Assembly (NCBI RefSeq): GCF_003326755.1
Contig: NZ_JPWH01000016.1
Location: 36,808-100,807 of the forward strand
Direction of reading: 5' to 3'
Length of the DNA: 64,000 bases
DNA from: Thalassospira profundimaris
GTDB lineage: Bacteria > Pseudomonadota > Alphaproteobacteria > Rhodospirillales > Thalassospiraceae
Below, piece after piece: positions 36,531 through 47,175 of this stretch (position 1 is its first letter; each line of letters opens with the position of its first letter). The position numbers and the translations under genes were made by a program. The notes beneath the pieces were generated by a model. That model saw nothing but the letters and a program-made list of their open reading frames with translations, ran no database searches and was not told the DNA's origin.

Positions 36531-36754
36531 GGCGTGTTTCCTTTTCGATTTTTGCCGTAGCAACAAAGACATGGACCGATTGCAGCAGGGATGCAACTGA
36601 TCTGTCGCGCAGTCATCCGACGCGATGTTGATAGCAGACTAGCGAAATTCGCAATTATTTTAAACATAAAATATTTATGCTTGAACTAAATCCAAAGCAG
36701 GCGTACCGTTTTTGCATTCATCCCATAATGACGGCCTCATAAAGGAGGGATCAG
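36531..36754. promoter_or_regulatory. Divergent promoter region of the tryptophan-degradation operons
   Basis: This 224-base gap separates the minus-strand formamidase operon from the plus-strand ten-gene operon. It holds two short perfect palindromes: gcgaa-a-ttcgc (36642-36652) and cataaa-ata-tttatg (36665-36679). The second, AT-rich with 6-base arms, has the size of a MarR-family operator, and a MarR gene lies in the plus-strand operon. A strong ribosome binding site (AAAGGAGGG, 36741-36749) precedes the GTG start at 36755. Confidence 0.6.
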
Positions 36755-39052
36755 GTGAGAATTGCATGTTTGGGGGGTGGCCCCGCCGGGCTTTATTTTG
36801 CCATTTCCATGAAGCTGCGTGATCCTTCGCACGATATCACGGTTTTCGAGCGCAACCGGCCCAATGATACCTTCGGGTGGGGCGTGGTTCTGTCCGATGA
36901 AACATTGGGTAATCTGGCAGAGAATGATGCCAAAAGTGCCAGTGCCATTCGGGACAATTTTTCCTATTGGGATGATGTTGCCGTTCATTTCCGTGACGAG
37001 AAAATCGTTTCCACCGGGCACGGATTTTGTGGCATTGGCCGTAAGAAACTCCTGATTTTGTTGCAGGAACGCGCGCGCGAAGTTGGCGTTGATTTGCAGT
37101 TTGCAACCGAGATTGCCGCCGCATCGGACCTGAAATCGGATTATGATCTGGTGGTTGCCTGTGATGGCCTTAATTCCCGGGCGCGCAGTGAATATGCCGA
37201 CCATTTCCAGCCTGATATCGATACCCGCAAATGCAAGTTTGTCTGGCTGGGCACGCACCAGAAATTCAACGATGCCTTTACCTTTATTTTTGAAGAAACC
37301 GATAAAGGCTGGGTCTGGGCGCATGCCTATCAGTTTGATGAGGAGACGGCGACCTTCATCGTTGAATGTTCCGAGGAAACCTGGGCGGCCTATGGTTTTG
37401 GCGAGATGACCAAGGAACAGTCGATTGCCACCTGCGAGGAAATTTTTGCCAAACATCTGGGCGGCCATGCCCTGATGTCGAATGCCAACCATATTCGCGG
37501 GTCGGCATGGCTTAATTTCCCGCGTGTTTTGTGCAAAAGCTGGTCGCATGAAAATATCGTGCTGATGGGCGATGCGGCGGCAACGGCGCATTTTTCCATT
37601 GGCTCGGGCACCAAACTGGCGCTGGAAAGTGCCATTGCGCTGGCGGAATATTTGCATAGTGAAAGCAGCCTTCCCGCTGCCTTCGCCAAATATGAAGATG
37701 AACGCCGCCTTGAAGTGCTTCGTTTGCAATCGGCAGCGCGCAACTCGATGGAATGGTTCGAGGAAGTTGAACGGTATTTTGACCTGGACCCGGTGCAGTT
37801 TACCTATTCGCTGCTGACCCGGTCCCAGCGCATCAGCCATGAAAATTTGCGCCTGCGTGACCCGAAATGGCTGGGCGATGCCGAAAACTGGTTTGCGCGT
37901 CGCGCCGGTGTGGCCCCCGCCAATGATACCGCCCTGCATCCGATGTTTGTGCCATTCAAATTGCGCGACATGACGGTGAAAAACCGCATCGTTGTGTCGC
38001 CGATGGCGCAATATAAGGCCATTGATGGCTGCCCGACCGACTGGCATTTGGTCCATTATGGTGAACGGGCCAAGGGCGGCGCGGGCCTTGTTTATACCGA
38101 AATGACCTGTGTTTCACCCGAAGGGCGGATTACGCCGGGCTGCCCAGGCCTGTATGCGCCTGAGCATGAAGCCGCCTGGACGCGCATTGTTGGATTTGTG
38201 CATAACGAAAGTGATGCCAAAATTTGCGCCCAGATCGGCCATTCCGGTGCCAAAGGGTCCACCCAGGTGGGGTGGGAGGAAATGGATGCCCCGTTAAAGG
38301 ATGGCAACTGGCCGATTATGGCTGCATCGGACGTGGCATGGTCGGCGAATAACCAGACGCCAAAGGCCATGACGCGCGCGGATATGGATATGGTGCGCGA
38401 TCAGTTTGTTGCCGCAGCCCAAATGGCGGATCGCGCCGGGTTTGACATGATCGAAATTCATGCCGCACATGGTTATTTGCTGTCATCTTTTATCACCCCG
38501 GTAACAAATCACCGCGATGACGACTATGGCGGCAGCCTTGAAAACCGCATGCGCTATCCGCTGGAAGTGATTTTGGCGGTACGCGATGTATGGCCGAACG
38601 AAAAGCCGCTTTCGGTACGTATTTCCGCCAATGACTGGGTGGGGGATGCCGGTATTACACCCGAAGATGCGGTGGAAATTGCCAGAATCCTTAAGGAAAA
38701 TGGTGTGGATATTTGTGACGTATCGGCCGGGCAGACCACAAAGGATGCACGACCGGTTTATGGCCGAATGTTCCAGACCCCGTTTTCCGACCGTATTCGC
38801 AATGAAGCCAAAATTGCCACGATGGCGGTGGGTAATATTTACGAACCGGACCATGCCAATTCCATCCTCATGGCAGGGCGGGCCGACCTGGTTTGCCTCG
38901 CACGGCCACATTTGGCAGACCCGTATTGGACACTTCACGCCGCAGCCCAGCTTGGCAATCGCAGCGAGGGTTGGCCGCTGCCTTACCTTGCCGGGCGCGA
39001 TCAGATGTGGCGGCTGGCAGAACGGACCGACCAGATGACGGGGAAAGTATGA
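36755..39052 (+). CDS. 2-aminobenzoyl-CoA monooxygenase/reductase (bifunctional flavoprotein)
   Basis: The 765-residue protein fuses a class A FAD monooxygenase ([10 protein letters not shown] near the N-terminus, [19 protein letters not shown]) with an Old Yellow Enzyme-type reductase from about residue 395 ([45 protein letters not shown]). This fusion matches the enzyme described from Azoarcus evansii that hydroxylates and then reduces the ring of 2-aminobenzoyl-CoA, and also the related salicylyl-CoA 5-hydroxylases. The anthranilate-CoA ligase and kynureninase in the same operon decide for 2-aminobenzoyl-CoA. The product would be a non-aromatic 2-amino-5-oxo-cyclohexene-carboxyl-CoA. The GTG start has a very strong ribosome binding site. 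Confidence 0.92.
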   Translation: MRIACLGGGPAGLYFAISMKLRDPSHDITVFERNRPNDTFGWGVVLSDETLGNLAENDAKSASAIRDNFSYWDDVAVHFRDEKIVSTGHGFCGIGRKKLLILLQERAREVGVDLQFATEIAAASDLKSDYDLVVACDGLNSRARSEYADHFQPDIDTRKCKFVWLGTHQKFNDAFTFIFEETDKGWVWAHAYQFDEETATFIVECSEETWAAYGFGEMTKEQSIATCEEIFAKHLGGHALMSNANHIRGSAWLNFPRVLCKSWSHENIVLMGDAAATAHFSIGSGTKLALESAIALAEYLHSESSLPAAFAKYEDERRLEVLRLQSAARNSMEWFEEVERYFDLDPVQFTYSLLTRSQRISHENLRLRDPKWLGDAENWFARRAGVAPANDTALHPMFVPFKLRDMTVKNRIVVSPMAQYKAIDGCPTDWHLVHYGERAKGGAGLVYTEMTCVSPEGRITPGCPGLYAPEHEAAWTRIVGFVHNESDAKICAQIGHSGAKGSTQVGWEEMDAPLKDGNWPIMAASDVAWSANNQTPKAMTRADMDMVRDQFVAAAQMADRAGFDMIEIHAAHGYLLSSFITPVTNHRDDDYGGSLENRMRYPLEVILAVRDVWPNEKPLSVRISANDWVGDAGITPEDAVEIARILKENGVDICDVSAGQTTKDARPVYGRMFQTPFSDRIRNEAKIATMAVGNIYEPDHANSILMAGRADLVCLARPHLADPYWTLHAAAQLGNRSEGWPLPYLAGRDQMWRLAERTDQMTGKV

Positions 39053-39816
39053 TGGCGGGAGATCTTGCCATTCAAACAGCCATCGTTACCGGTGGTGGCA
39101 GCGGCGTTGGTGCCGAACTGGCCCGAACTCTGGCGGCAGCGGGGGTAACTGTTTTTATCGCCGGTCGCAGGATGGCGCAGCTTGAAAAGGTTGCCGCAGA
39201 AAGCGCGCTTGTTTTTCCGGTTGCGGTTGATGTCACCGATCAGGCATCGGTCGAAGGCCTGATACAAACAGTGGTGAAACAGGCCGGTGCGCCCGACCTT
39301 GTGATTGCCAATGCGGGCATGGCCGAAAGCGCGCCGTTTGACCGCACGACGCTTGATGTCTGGCAAAAAAACATGGATGTCAATTTGACCGGGACATTCC
39401 ATACCTTCCAGCAGGCCTTGCGCGTGATGGATGTGGCAAAACCGGCCCGGCTGATTGCCATTGCCTCGACCGCGGGGCTTAAGGGCTATGGCTATGTTGC
39501 GCCCTATTGCGCGGCAAAGCATGGGGTGGTGGGCCTTGTCCGGGCATTGGCGGCTGAATTTGCCAGCAGTGCCATAACCGTGAATGCCATTTGCCCCGGT
39601 TTTACCGATACGCCGATGCTGGCACAATCCATTGCCAATATCGCGCAAAAAACCGGCATGAGCGAGGATGCCGCCCGTGCCAGCCTGGCAAAGATCAACC
39701 CGCAAAATCGCTTTATTACGCCACGGGAAATTGCCGCGACGGTATTGTGGTTATGTTCGGAACATGCCGGGTCCATCACCGGCCAGGCTATTTCGGTTTC
39801 AGGAGGGGAAATATGA
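39049..39816 (+). CDS. SDR-family oxidoreductase
   Basis: The 255-residue short-chain dehydrogenase has the cofactor motif [13 protein letters not shown] (TGxxxGxG), NAG near the middle strand, an active-site serine (IASTAG) and YCAAKHG with the YxxxK-type pair (the family YxxxK reads YCAAK). The C-terminal CPGFTDTPM and SGGE segments are usual. It overlaps the monooxygenase gene by four bases; the second ATG at 39052 is an alternative start. In this pathway it may oxidise or reduce the alicyclic CoA intermediates formed after dearomatisation. The exact step is not known. Confidence 0.88.
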   Translation: MMAGDLAIQTAIVTGGGSGVGAELARTLAAAGVTVFIAGRRMAQLEKVAAESALVFPVAVDVTDQASVEGLIQTVVKQAGAPDLVIANAGMAESAPFDRTTLDVWQKNMDVNLTGTFHTFQQALRVMDVAKPARLIAIASTAGLKGYGYVAPYCAAKHGVVGLVRALAAEFASSAITVNAICPGFTDTPMLAQSIANIAQKTGMSEDAARASLAKINPQNRFITPREIAATVLWLCSEHAGSITGQAISVSGGEI

Positions 39817-40322
39817 AAATGGATGATCCACATCCCCGCCGCGACCCGGCGCAAAAAGATCATGCGGGTGAAACCAGCGACCTTTCCAAGGCGCGGTTGC
39901 GGGCCTGGTTGCAAATATTGCGGGTGGCCCGGCAGGTTGAAGGCGAATTGCGCGAAAAAATGCGGGTTGAATATGATTCAACCCTGCCCCGGTTTGACGT
40001 GATGGCCGCCCTTTACCGCGCCAAAGATGGCCTGCGTATGAGCGAACTTTCAAAATCGCTGATGGTATCGAATGGCAATGTGACCGGCATTGTCGAACGC
40101 CTGGTCAATGAAGGCATGATCACGCGCATTGCCGTGGAAAATGATCGCCGCGCCCTGATGGTAAAACTGACGCCCGAAGGACGGGATGATTTTGCCCGCC
40201 GTGCCCTGGTGCATGAAGGCTGGGTCAGTGACCTGTTTGACGGCATGACAACCGAAGATGCCAGCGACCTGATTGCGATTTTGCGCCGGGTGCAAAGCCG
40301 AAAGGATGCTTCCCATGACTGA
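39813..40322 (+). CDS. MarR-family transcriptional regulator
   Basis: The 169-residue protein has the winged helix-turn-helix of MarR proteins: [26 protein letters not shown], the recognition stretch [17 protein letters not shown] and the wing [15 protein letters not shown]. The start at 39813 overlaps the SDR stop and has an AGGAGGGGA site; the longer open frame upstream has no support. MarR regulators in aromatic-acid CoA pathways usually repress and are released by an acyl-CoA or aromatic ligand. A likely target is the palindrome at 36665-36679, which would make the operon autoregulated. The ligand could be 2-aminobenzoyl-CoA or anthranilate (inference). Confidence 0.92.
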   Translation: MKMDDPHPRRDPAQKDHAGETSDLSKARLRAWLQILRVARQVEGELREKMRVEYDSTLPRFDVMAALYRAKDGLRMSELSKSLMVSNGNVTGIVERLVNEGMITRIAVENDRRALMVKLTPEGRDDFARRALVHEGWVSDLFDGMTTEDASDLIAILRRVQSRKDASHD

Positions 40323-41127
40323 TATGAAACAGTTTACCCCGCATCATTTCAAATGGCGGATGGAAGGGGATGTGGCGGTGGTGTCGCTGGACCGGCCAGA
40401 CCGCAAAAACCCCCTGACATTCGAGAGTTATGCCGAATTGCGCGATATGTTTCGCGCCTTGCCTGAATGCGACGATGTGAAGGCGGTTGTTTTTGCCTCG
40501 AACGGGGGCAATTTTTGTTCGGGTGGCGATGTGCATGACATTATCGGCCCGCTTATTGATCGCGACATGAAGGGGTTGTTGGCCTTCACCCGGTTAACCG
40601 GCGATCTGGTGAAATCAATGGTGGCATGTGGCAAGCCGGTGATTGCGGCAGTGGAGGGCATTTGTGTCGGTGCCGGGGCGATTATTGCGATGGCATCGGA
40701 TATTCGCCTTGCCAGCCCGGATGCCAAAACCGCCTTTTTGTTTACCCGTGTCGGCCTTGCGGGCTGTGACATGGGGGCATGCGCCATTTTGCCCCGCATT
40801 ATCGGCCAGGGCCGGGCAGCCGAACTGCTTTATACCGGCCGTTCCATGAGTGCGGATGAAGGCGAAAAATGGGGGTTTTATAACCGCCTGATTGATGCCG
40901 AAACGCTGGAGGACGAAGCCATATCAATGGCGCAGCGCATCGCCCAGGGGCCGAATTTCGCCCATATGATGACCAAAACCATGCTGGCACAGGAATGGAA
41001 TATGGGCATCGAACAGGCGATCGAGGCCGAAGCCCAGGCGCAGGCCATTTGTATGCAGACCGCTGATTTCAAACGTGCCTATGAGGCCTTTGTCGCCCGT
41101 GAAAAACCGGTTTTCAAAGGGGGTTGA
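40315..41127 (+). CDS. Enoyl-CoA hydratase/isomerase family protein
   Basis: The 270-residue crotonase-fold enzyme has [11 protein letters not shown] and [21 protein letters not shown] for the oxyanion hole, then [13 protein letters not shown] in the region of the second catalytic residue. The usual acidic pair is not obvious there, so it could be a hydratase, isomerase or ring hydrolase. It overlaps the MarR gene; ATG 40324 is an alternative start. In the operon it probably acts on an alicyclic or ring-opened CoA thioester. Confidence 0.88.
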   Translation: MTDMKQFTPHHFKWRMEGDVAVVSLDRPDRKNPLTFESYAELRDMFRALPECDDVKAVVFASNGGNFCSGGDVHDIIGPLIDRDMKGLLAFTRLTGDLVKSMVACGKPVIAAVEGICVGAGAIIAMASDIRLASPDAKTAFLFTRVGLAGCDMGACAILPRIIGQGRAAELLYTGRSMSADEGEKWGFYNRLIDAETLEDEAISMAQRIAQGPNFAHMMTKTMLAQEWNMGIEQAIEAEAQAQAICMQTADFKRAYEAFVAREKPVFKGG

Positions 41128-42287
41128 TGATGGGCGATACCTCGTGGCAGGACTGGCCGTTTTTTAGCGATCATCACCGCAAACTTGCCTGTGATCTGGA
41201 TACTTGGGCGGCTCGGGAACTCACCGGATTGGACCATGCCAATACCGATGATACCTGCCGGAATTTGGTATCGCGGCTGGCCGCTGGCGGTTGGCTGGAT
41301 TATGCCACGATTGACCCCAAAAACGCGGCATCGACATTGGATGTGCGCAGCCTGTGTATCATTCGCGAAACACTGGCGCGCCATGACGGGCTGGCCGACT
41401 TTGCCTTTGCCATGCAGGGGCTGGGCAGTGGGGCAATTTCGCTGTTTGGCACCCCGGCGCAAAAGGATGAATGGCTGCCGCTGGTGCGCGGGGGCAGGGT
41501 TTTATCGGCCTTTGCTTTGACCGAACCGCAATCGGGCTCCGATGTGGCGAATATTACGTTGTCGGCGACGCGCGATGGCGATGATTACGTCCTTGATGGT
41601 GAAAAAACCTGGATCTCGAATGGGGGTATTGCCGGGCTATATGTGGTTTTTGCCCGTACTGGCGAAGGGCCGGGGGCCAAGGGCCTGTCGGCCTTTATTG
41701 TGCCGGGCGATGCACCGGGCCTTGAAATTGCCGAACGGCTGGAAACCATTGCCCCGCATCCTCTGGCCCGGTTGCGCTTTGCGGGGTGCCGTATTCCGGC
41801 GGCCAATCGCATTGGCGAGGGCGGGCAGGGCTTTAAAATTGCCATGTCGGTGCTTGATGTTTTCCGGTCAACCGTTGCGGCGGCGGCGCTTGGTTTTGCC
41901 CGGCGTGCGCTGGATGAAACCATCCATCGTGTGCAGAACCGGCATTTGTTTGGTGCCCCCCTGTTTGATTTGCAAATGGTGCAGGGGCATGTCGCCGATA
42001 TGGCGCTGGACGTCGATAGCAGTGCGCTTCTGGTCTATCGCGCGGCCTGGCTGAAGGATAGCGGCGCGGCACGGGTAAGCCGCGAGGCGGCGATGGCAAA
42101 GCTTTTTTCGACTGATCATGCACAATCCGTCATTGATAAGGCGGTGCAAATTCACGGGGGCGACGGTGTGCGATCAGGGCACATCATTGAACGCCTGTAT
42201 CGGGAGATCCGTGCCCTTCGCATCTATGAAGGAGCATCAGACGTCCAACGAATAATTATCGCACGGCAAACGCTGGCACATACATAA
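41127..42287 (+). CDS. Acyl-CoA dehydrogenase family protein
   Basis: The 386-residue flavoprotein shows [10 protein letters not shown] and [11 protein letters not shown] (FAD and substrate loop), an [10 protein letters not shown] helix and the C-terminal [18 protein letters not shown] with the catalytic glutamate in EGAS. It would introduce a C2-C3 double bond into a CoA thioester and pass electrons to ETF. TGATG coupling joins it to the hydratase gene; ATG 41130 follows directly and may be used instead. It fits a dehydrogenation step in the lower part of the 2-aminobenzoyl-CoA route. Confidence 0.9.
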   Translation: MMGDTSWQDWPFFSDHHRKLACDLDTWAARELTGLDHANTDDTCRNLVSRLAAGGWLDYATIDPKNAASTLDVRSLCIIRETLARHDGLADFAFAMQGLGSGAISLFGTPAQKDEWLPLVRGGRVLSAFALTEPQSGSDVANITLSATRDGDDYVLDGEKTWISNGGIAGLYVVFARTGEGPGAKGLSAFIVPGDAPGLEIAERLETIAPHPLARLRFAGCRIPAANRIGEGGQGFKIAMSVLDVFRSTVAAAALGFARRALDETIHRVQNRHLFGAPLFDLQMVQGHVADMALDVDSSALLVYRAAWLKDSGAARVSREAAMAKLFSTDHAQSVIDKAVQIHGGDGVRSGHIIERLYREIRALRIYEGASDVQRIIIARQTLAHT

Positions 42288-42302
42288 TTCAGGGGCTTCA
42301 TC

Positions 42303-43928
42303 ATGCTGGGACCAACCGCACATACCGATACTTTTACCCGCGACAATTTGCCACCGGCTGATTCCTGGCCGGAATTTCTGCTCGACGGGTTTGATTACCC
42401 GGAATACATCAATGTTGGTGTGGAACTGACGGACAGGATGGTTGAACGCGGTTTTGGCGATCATACCGCCCTGATCGGCAATGGCCGCCAGCGCACCTAT
42501 AAGGAACTGTCGGACTGGACCAACCGTATCGCCCATGCTCTGGCCGAAGATTACGGTGTTATGCCGGGCAACCGGGTTTTGATCCGCTCGGCCAATAATC
42601 CGGCAATGGTGGCCTGTTGGCTGGCGGCGACGAAGATTGGCGCCGTGGTGGTCAATACCATGCCAATGTTGCGCGCGGGCGAACTTGGCAAAATTGTCGA
42701 TAAGGCCGAAATCGCCTTTGCCTTGTGTGATACAAGGTTGATGGATGAAATGGTTGCCTGTGCCAAGGACAGCCGGTTTTTAAAAAAAGTGATCGGGTTC
42801 GACGGCACGGCCAACCATGACGCGGAACTGGACCGCATTGCCCTGACCAAATCGGTAAAATTCAGTGCGGTGCAAACCGGGCGGGATGATGTTGCCCTGT
42901 TGGGTTTTACATCGGGTACCACCGGTGCACCCAAGGCGACCATGCACTTTCACCGTGATTTGCTGATCATTGCCGATGCCTATGCCAAGGAAGTTTTGGC
43001 GGTAACGCCGGATGATGTTTTTGTTGGCTCGCCGCCTTTGGCCTTTACCTTTGGTTTGGGCGGGCTAGCGATATTTCCCTTGCGCTTTGGGGCCACGGCG
43101 ACGCTTCTGGAAAAGGCATCACCGCCCAATATGATCGAAATCATCGAAACCTATAAGGCAACCATCTGTTTTACTGCGCCCACGGCCTATCGCGCCATGC
43201 TGGCCGCGATGGATGACGGGGCGGATTTGTCATCGCTGCGCGCGGCGGTTTCGGCGGGGGAAACCCTGCCCGCCCCGGTTTACAAGGCCTGGATGGAAAA
43301 AACCGGCAAACCGATGCTGGACGGTATTGGTGCGACCGAGATGCTGCATATTTTCATTTCCAACCGTTTTGGCGATAGCCACCCGGCCTGTACGGGCAAG
43401 CCCGTAACCGGCTTTCAGGCCCGCATTGTTGATGAGGACATGAAGGATGTGCCGCCCGGCACGGTGGGGCGTTTGGCCGTGCGCGGGCCAACAGGATGCC
43501 GTTACCTGGCCGATGACCGGCAGGCAGGCTATGTCCGGGAGGGCTGGAATTTGACCGGAGATTCCTTTTATTGCGACGAAGACGGCTATTTCCATTTTGC
43601 CGCGCGGAGCGACGATATGATCATTTCGGCGGGCTATAACATTGCCGGGCCGGAGGTCGAGGCGGCCTTGCTTGCCCATCCCGATGTTGCCGAATGCGCG
43701 GTTGTTTCCGCCGCCGATATCGAACGCGGGCAAATTGTCCAGGCGCATGTGGTTTTGGTCGAGGGGGCAAATCCATCGCCGGAAATGGCAAAGCTGTTGC
43801 AGGACCATGTGAAGGCAACGATTGCCCCTTATAAATATCCGCGATCCATCGTGTTTACCGATGCCCTGCCGAAAACGGCAACCGGCAAAATTCAACGTTT
43901 CAGACTAAAACAGGAGCCCGCAGCATGA
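42303..43928 (+). CDS. abmG: 2-aminobenzoate-CoA ligase
   Basis: The 541-residue adenylate-forming enzyme belongs to the benzoate-CoA ligase group. It has the P-loop GFTSGTTGAPKATMH (about 200-214), GIGATEMLHIF in the aryl-acid pocket region, and the C-terminal hinge and lysine motifs (RSDDMIISAGYNI, PKTATGKIQRF). It activates anthranilate made by kynureninase, with ATP and CoA, giving 2-aminobenzoyl-CoA for the monooxygenase/reductase. The name follows the A. evansii ligase, which I recall as AbmG. Substrate choice rests on operon context. It starts 15 bases after the dehydrogenase and overlaps kynureninase by four bases. Confidence 0.88.
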   Translation: MLGPTAHTDTFTRDNLPPADSWPEFLLDGFDYPEYINVGVELTDRMVERGFGDHTALIGNGRQRTYKELSDWTNRIAHALAEDYGVMPGNRVLIRSANNPAMVACWLAATKIGAVVVNTMPMLRAGELGKIVDKAEIAFALCDTRLMDEMVACAKDSRFLKKVIGFDGTANHDAELDRIALTKSVKFSAVQTGRDDVALLGFTSGTTGAPKATMHFHRDLLIIADAYAKEVLAVTPDDVFVGSPPLAFTFGLGGLAIFPLRFGATATLLEKASPPNMIEIIETYKATICFTAPTAYRAMLAAMDDGADLSSLRAAVSAGETLPAPVYKAWMEKTGKPMLDGIGATEMLHIFISNRFGDSHPACTGKPVTGFQARIVDEDMKDVPPGTVGRLAVRGPTGCRYLADDRQAGYVREGWNLTGDSFYCDEDGYFHFAARSDDMIISAGYNIAGPEVEAALLAHPDVAECAVVSAADIERGQIVQAHVVLVEGANPSPEMAKLLQDHVKATIAPYKYPRSIVFTDALPKTATGKIQRFRLKQEPAA

Positions 43929-45118
43929 CGGACTTTGCTGCCACCAAGGCACTTTTTCACATACCCGGAAATGTTATCTATCTGGATGGCAATTCTTTGG
44001 GGCCAATGCCCAAAGCCGCAATTGAACGCAGCCGTCAAACCATTGAGGACCAGTGGGGCGAAATGCTTATTCGCGGCTGGAATGATGCAAATTGGATGGA
44101 CCTGCCCGGCCGGGTCGGCAGCCGTATTGCCCGCCTGATTGGCGCACCTGCCGGAAGCGTTGTGATGGGCGATACCCTGTCGATCAAGGTGTATCAGGCG
44201 CTGGCAAGTGCACTGGAGCTTAATCCCGGTCGCAAGGTTGTTCTTTCGGACAACGGCAATTTCCCGACCGACCTTTATATGGCGCAGGGCCTGATTGACA
44301 GTTTGAAACAGGGTCATGTCCTTAAAACTGTTCATCCGGAAGATGTCGAAGCCACGCTTTCTGACGAGATAGCGGTTTTGATGCTGACCCAGGTGGATTA
44401 TCGTACCGGGCGCATGCACGACATGGCGGCCATTACCCGCAAGGCGCATGATCTGGGTATTGTCGTTATTTGGGATCTGGCGCATTCGGCTGGTGCCGTG
44501 CCGGTTGATCTGGCGGGTTGCAATGCCGAATTTGCCGTGGGTTGTACCTATAAATATTTCAACGGTGGCCCCGGCGCTCCGGCCTTTATCTATGTCCGCC
44601 CGGATCTGGCCGATCAGGTGCGACCGGCATTGTCCGGCTGGATGGGGCATCAGGCCCCGTTTGCCTTTGACCCGGATTACCGCCCGGCACCGGGGATTGA
44701 GCGGATGCGGGTTGGCACCCCGCCTGTTATTCAGCTTGCGATCCTTGATAGTGCCCTTGATGCCTGGGACGGGGTGGACATGGCCGATATCCGGCAAAAA
44801 TCCATTGTCCTGTGTGAACAGTTCATTGCCGGGGTGGAGGCAACCTGCCCGATGCTGGAACTGGTTAGTCCGCGAAATGCCGAATGCCGGGGGTCCCAGG
44901 TGTCCTTCCGGTTTGAGGAAGGTTATGCCGTGATGCAGGCTTTGATTGCGCATGGCGTGATTGGCGATTTTCGGGCGCCCGATGTTATTCGTTTTGGTTT
45001 TACCCCGCTTTATCTTGATGAACAGGATGTTGCGGCGGGTATCGAAATTCTGGCCGATATTATGAAAAACCGTCTGTGGGATGCAGCGGAATACAAGAAA
45101 CGTCAGGCAGTGACATGA
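43925..45118 (+). CDS. kynU: Kynureninase
   Basis: The 397-residue PLP enzyme hydrolyses kynurenine to anthranilate and alanine. Family features are [11 protein letters not shown] at the N-terminus, [14 protein letters not shown] with the cofactor aspartate, and [11 protein letters not shown] with the PLP-binding lysine. C-terminal RFGFTPLY is also typical. Length is close to the bacterial norm. It overlaps both neighbours by four bases (ATGA), placing it tightly between the CoA ligase and tryptophan dioxygenase. This arrangement ties amino acid breakdown directly to the CoA pathway. Confidence 0.96.
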   Translation: MTDFAATKALFHIPGNVIYLDGNSLGPMPKAAIERSRQTIEDQWGEMLIRGWNDANWMDLPGRVGSRIARLIGAPAGSVVMGDTLSIKVYQALASALELNPGRKVVLSDNGNFPTDLYMAQGLIDSLKQGHVLKTVHPEDVEATLSDEIAVLMLTQVDYRTGRMHDMAAITRKAHDLGIVVIWDLAHSAGAVPVDLAGCNAEFAVGCTYKYFNGGPGAPAFIYVRPDLADQVRPALSGWMGHQAPFAFDPDYRPAPGIERMRVGTPPVIQLAILDSALDAWDGVDMADIRQKSIVLCEQFIAGVEATCPMLELVSPRNAECRGSQVSFRFEEGYAVMQALIAHGVIGDFRAPDVIRFGFTPLYLDEQDVAAGIEILADIMKNRLWDAAEYKKRQAVT

Positions 45119-45960
45119 CCCAGAGCAACAAACCCTACGATCCCTCTGTCGAAGGGGCGGAAACCGAATTTTCCGGCAAGATGTCCTATGGGGATTATCT
45201 GTCGCTTGATGCCATTTTAACGGCACAGCACCCCAAAAGTGACGCCCATGACGAGATGCTGTTTATCATTCAGCATCAGACATCCGAGCTATGGATGAAA
45301 CTTGCCATTCGCGAGATTGATGCCGCCCGCACGGTGATGCGCGAGGGGCAATTGCAGCCTGCCTTTAAAATGCTGGCCCGGGTGTCGCGGATATTTGAAC
45401 AGTTGAATAATGCCTGGGATGTTTTGCGCACCATGACGCCCAGCGATTATACCACCTTTCGCGATGCGCTGGGCCCGTCATCCGGTTTTCAGTCCTGGCA
45501 ATATCGCATGATCGAATTCATGCTGGGCAATCGTAACAAGGCGATGTTAAAGCCCCATGCCCACCGGACCGATATTCTGTCGATCCTGGAAGGCGAACTG
45601 GCAAAACCCAGCCTGTATGACGAAGCCCTGAATTTGCTGGATCGCAATGGCGTCACGGTACCCGAAGCCGTCTTGAAGCGTGATGTATCGGAGCCTTATG
45701 CGCCAAATGAGGACGTGATTGCGGCCTGGCAAACCGTTTACCAAAACCCGCAGGACCATTGGACACTGTATGAGCTGGCGGAAAAGCTGGTGGATTTCGA
45801 GGATTATTTCCGCCGCTGGCGCTTTAACCATGTGACGACGGTGGAGCGCGTGATTGGCTTTAAGCGCGGGACGGGGGGCACAGGTGGCGTTTCGTATCTG
45901 AAACGCATGCTCGAGGTTGAGCTGTTTCCTGAATTATGGCGTGTCAGGACGATCCTATAA
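45115..45960 (+). CDS. kynA: Tryptophan 2,3-dioxygenase
   Basis: The 281-residue haem enzyme opens the indole ring of tryptophan to N-formylkynurenine. The [10 protein letters not shown] start, [10 protein letters not shown] with distal His54, GFQSWQYR, and [13 protein letters not shown] with the proximal haem ligand His239 all match TDO (Xanthomonas enzyme numbering H55 and H240). The start overlaps the kynureninase stop; an upstream in-frame start at 45076 would lie inside that gene and is less likely. Confidence 0.97.
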   Translation: MTQSNKPYDPSVEGAETEFSGKMSYGDYLSLDAILTAQHPKSDAHDEMLFIIQHQTSELWMKLAIREIDAARTVMREGQLQPAFKMLARVSRIFEQLNNAWDVLRTMTPSDYTTFRDALGPSSGFQSWQYRMIEFMLGNRNKAMLKPHAHRTDILSILEGELAKPSLYDEALNLLDRNGVTVPEAVLKRDVSEPYAPNEDVIAAWQTVYQNPQDHWTLYELAEKLVDFEDYFRRWRFNHVTTVERVIGFKRGTGGTGGVSYLKRMLEVELFPELWRVRTIL

Positions 45961-46436
45961 TGCAGGGTGATGACGATACATGCGGCGTGGCACAACCTGC
46001 CTTTATATGCCGTCACAAGGTGGGGTTTGCCCATTGTGACCCGGCAGGTATCGTTTTTTATCCGCGCTATTTCGAGATGGTCAATGCCACGGTCGAGGAA
46101 TGGTTTGAAACCGGGCTTGGTTTCGGTTTTGCCCAATTGCATGGCCCGATGCAGGCAGCCGTGCCGACGGTTTCGCTTACGGTTGATTTCAAACAGCCCA
46201 GCCGCCTTGGCGACATTTTGGTGTTTTCCCTGTTCGTTGAGCGTGTTGGGCGCAGCAGTCTTGATTTGCGCATTGATGTGAACGGGCGGGCTGACCCAGC
46301 CGGGCAAAGCCGTTTGACGGTGACATTGACACTGGTTTTTACCCAAAAGGGCGTTACCGGTTCCGCCCCGTGGCCCGAAGATTTACGGGCCAAATTGGAA
46401 AGCAAAATAACAATACAGGATCATCATGATACATAA
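45960..46436 (+). CDS. 4HBT-type acyl-CoA thioesterase
   Basis: The 158-residue hot-dog protein has the 4-hydroxybenzoyl-CoA thioesterase signature HCDPAGIVFYPRYFEM with the catalytic aspartate. It shares one base with the TDO stop (TAATG). In aromatic CoA pathways such enzymes release CoA from dead-end thioesters and so prevent CoA starvation. That is the likely job here for 2-aminobenzoyl-CoA or reduced forms. Confidence 0.9.
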   Translation: MQGDDDTCGVAQPAFICRHKVGFAHCDPAGIVFYPRYFEMVNATVEEWFETGLGFGFAQLHGPMQAAVPTVSLTVDFKQPSRLGDILVFSLFVERVGRSSLDLRIDVNGRADPAGQSRLTVTLTLVFTQKGVTGSAPWPEDLRAKLESKITIQDHHDT

Positions 46437-46824
46437 AATCGTGCAGCCCGAAGGCTGGGCCCCGCCCAAGGGATATGCCAATGGCGTGTTGGCAAGGGGC
46501 AGGACGCTTTATATTGGCGGGCAAATTGGCTGGAACGAAAAACAGGTTTTTGAAGCCAGCGATTTTGTCGGCCAGATGGAGCAGGCCCTGCGCAATATTA
46601 TGGCTGTCGTTACCGCCGCCGGTGGACAGGCCGAACATATTTGCCGCCTGACCTGGTATGTGACCGAAAAGCAGGAATATCTGAACCATCAGCGTGAAGT
46701 GGGCGACGCCTACCGGCGCGTATTGGGCAAGCATTTTCCGGCCATGACAATGGTGGTAGTGCGCGCTCTGGTTGAGGACGAGGCCCTGGTCGAGATCGAG
46801 GCGACAGCCGTGCTGCCGGATTAG
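46426..46824 (+). CDS. RidA family protein
   Basis: The 132-residue protein has the RidA/YjgF fold pattern (YANGVLARGRTLYIGGQIG, EQALRNIMAVVTAAGG, RLTWYV, AMTMVVVRALVEDEALVEIEATAV). The conserved arginine of the active site is present in VRAL. RidA enzymes speed hydrolysis of enamines and imines to ketones and ammonia. It is last in the operon and overlaps the thioesterase gene by 11 bases. The ring-reduction product of 2-aminobenzoyl-CoA is an enamine, so deamination of that intermediate is an attractive inferred role. Confidence 0.9.
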   Translation: MIHKIVQPEGWAPPKGYANGVLARGRTLYIGGQIGWNEKQVFEASDFVGQMEQALRNIMAVVTAAGGQAEHICRLTWYVTEKQEYLNHQREVGDAYRRVLGKHFPAMTMVVVRALVEDEALVEIEATAVLPD

Positions 46825-47175
46825 GCGGCACGGCATTATATTGGTTTGCCGGTGCTGTTTACGTGGATGATGTTGTCCCGCCTGGATTGCTGTTCAGGAT
46901 GTGAATGTGGTCTGGGAATATCTTTTTAAGATATTTTGATATATCTTATTTTGGATTATATGCGGGTTATTTTGCGTAAAAGTCATAATTGAGTTCTTTA
47001 GGTAATTCTATTTGGTGTATATGATGCGCTGAAGGTATTTTGAGAATACCCGTAACTTCAATTGTAGTTGTTGCCGGGGCTGTATATTTCTGTTTCGTAA
47101 CGAGATGACGTTTTTTCAGGTTGTCATTCGTCCAGAACTGGCGGGATAAACGTGTTGTTGCGAATGCGGTATGAA
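46825..47175. other. Gap with AT-rich alternating inverted repeats
   Basis: No gene is supported here. After the RidA stop there is no strong terminator, only a weak stem (ggcacggc with gccggtgc). The stretch 46917-46947 is a compact AT-rich array, aatatctt-ttt-aagatatt, in which the second arm can also pair with a third unit, atatctt (46941-46947). It may serve as the terminator of the tryptophan operon or as a protein-binding site. Confidence 0.4.

Noticed and set aside
36737..38056. 439-codon minus-strand reading frame opposite the monooxygenase half
   Set aside because: Shadow of a well-supported flavoprotein gene; no domain resemblance.
43892..45226. 444-codon minus-strand reading frame opposite kynureninase
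   Set aside because: The plus strand encodes unmistakable kynureninase with conserved motifs; the antisense frame lacks recognisable domains.
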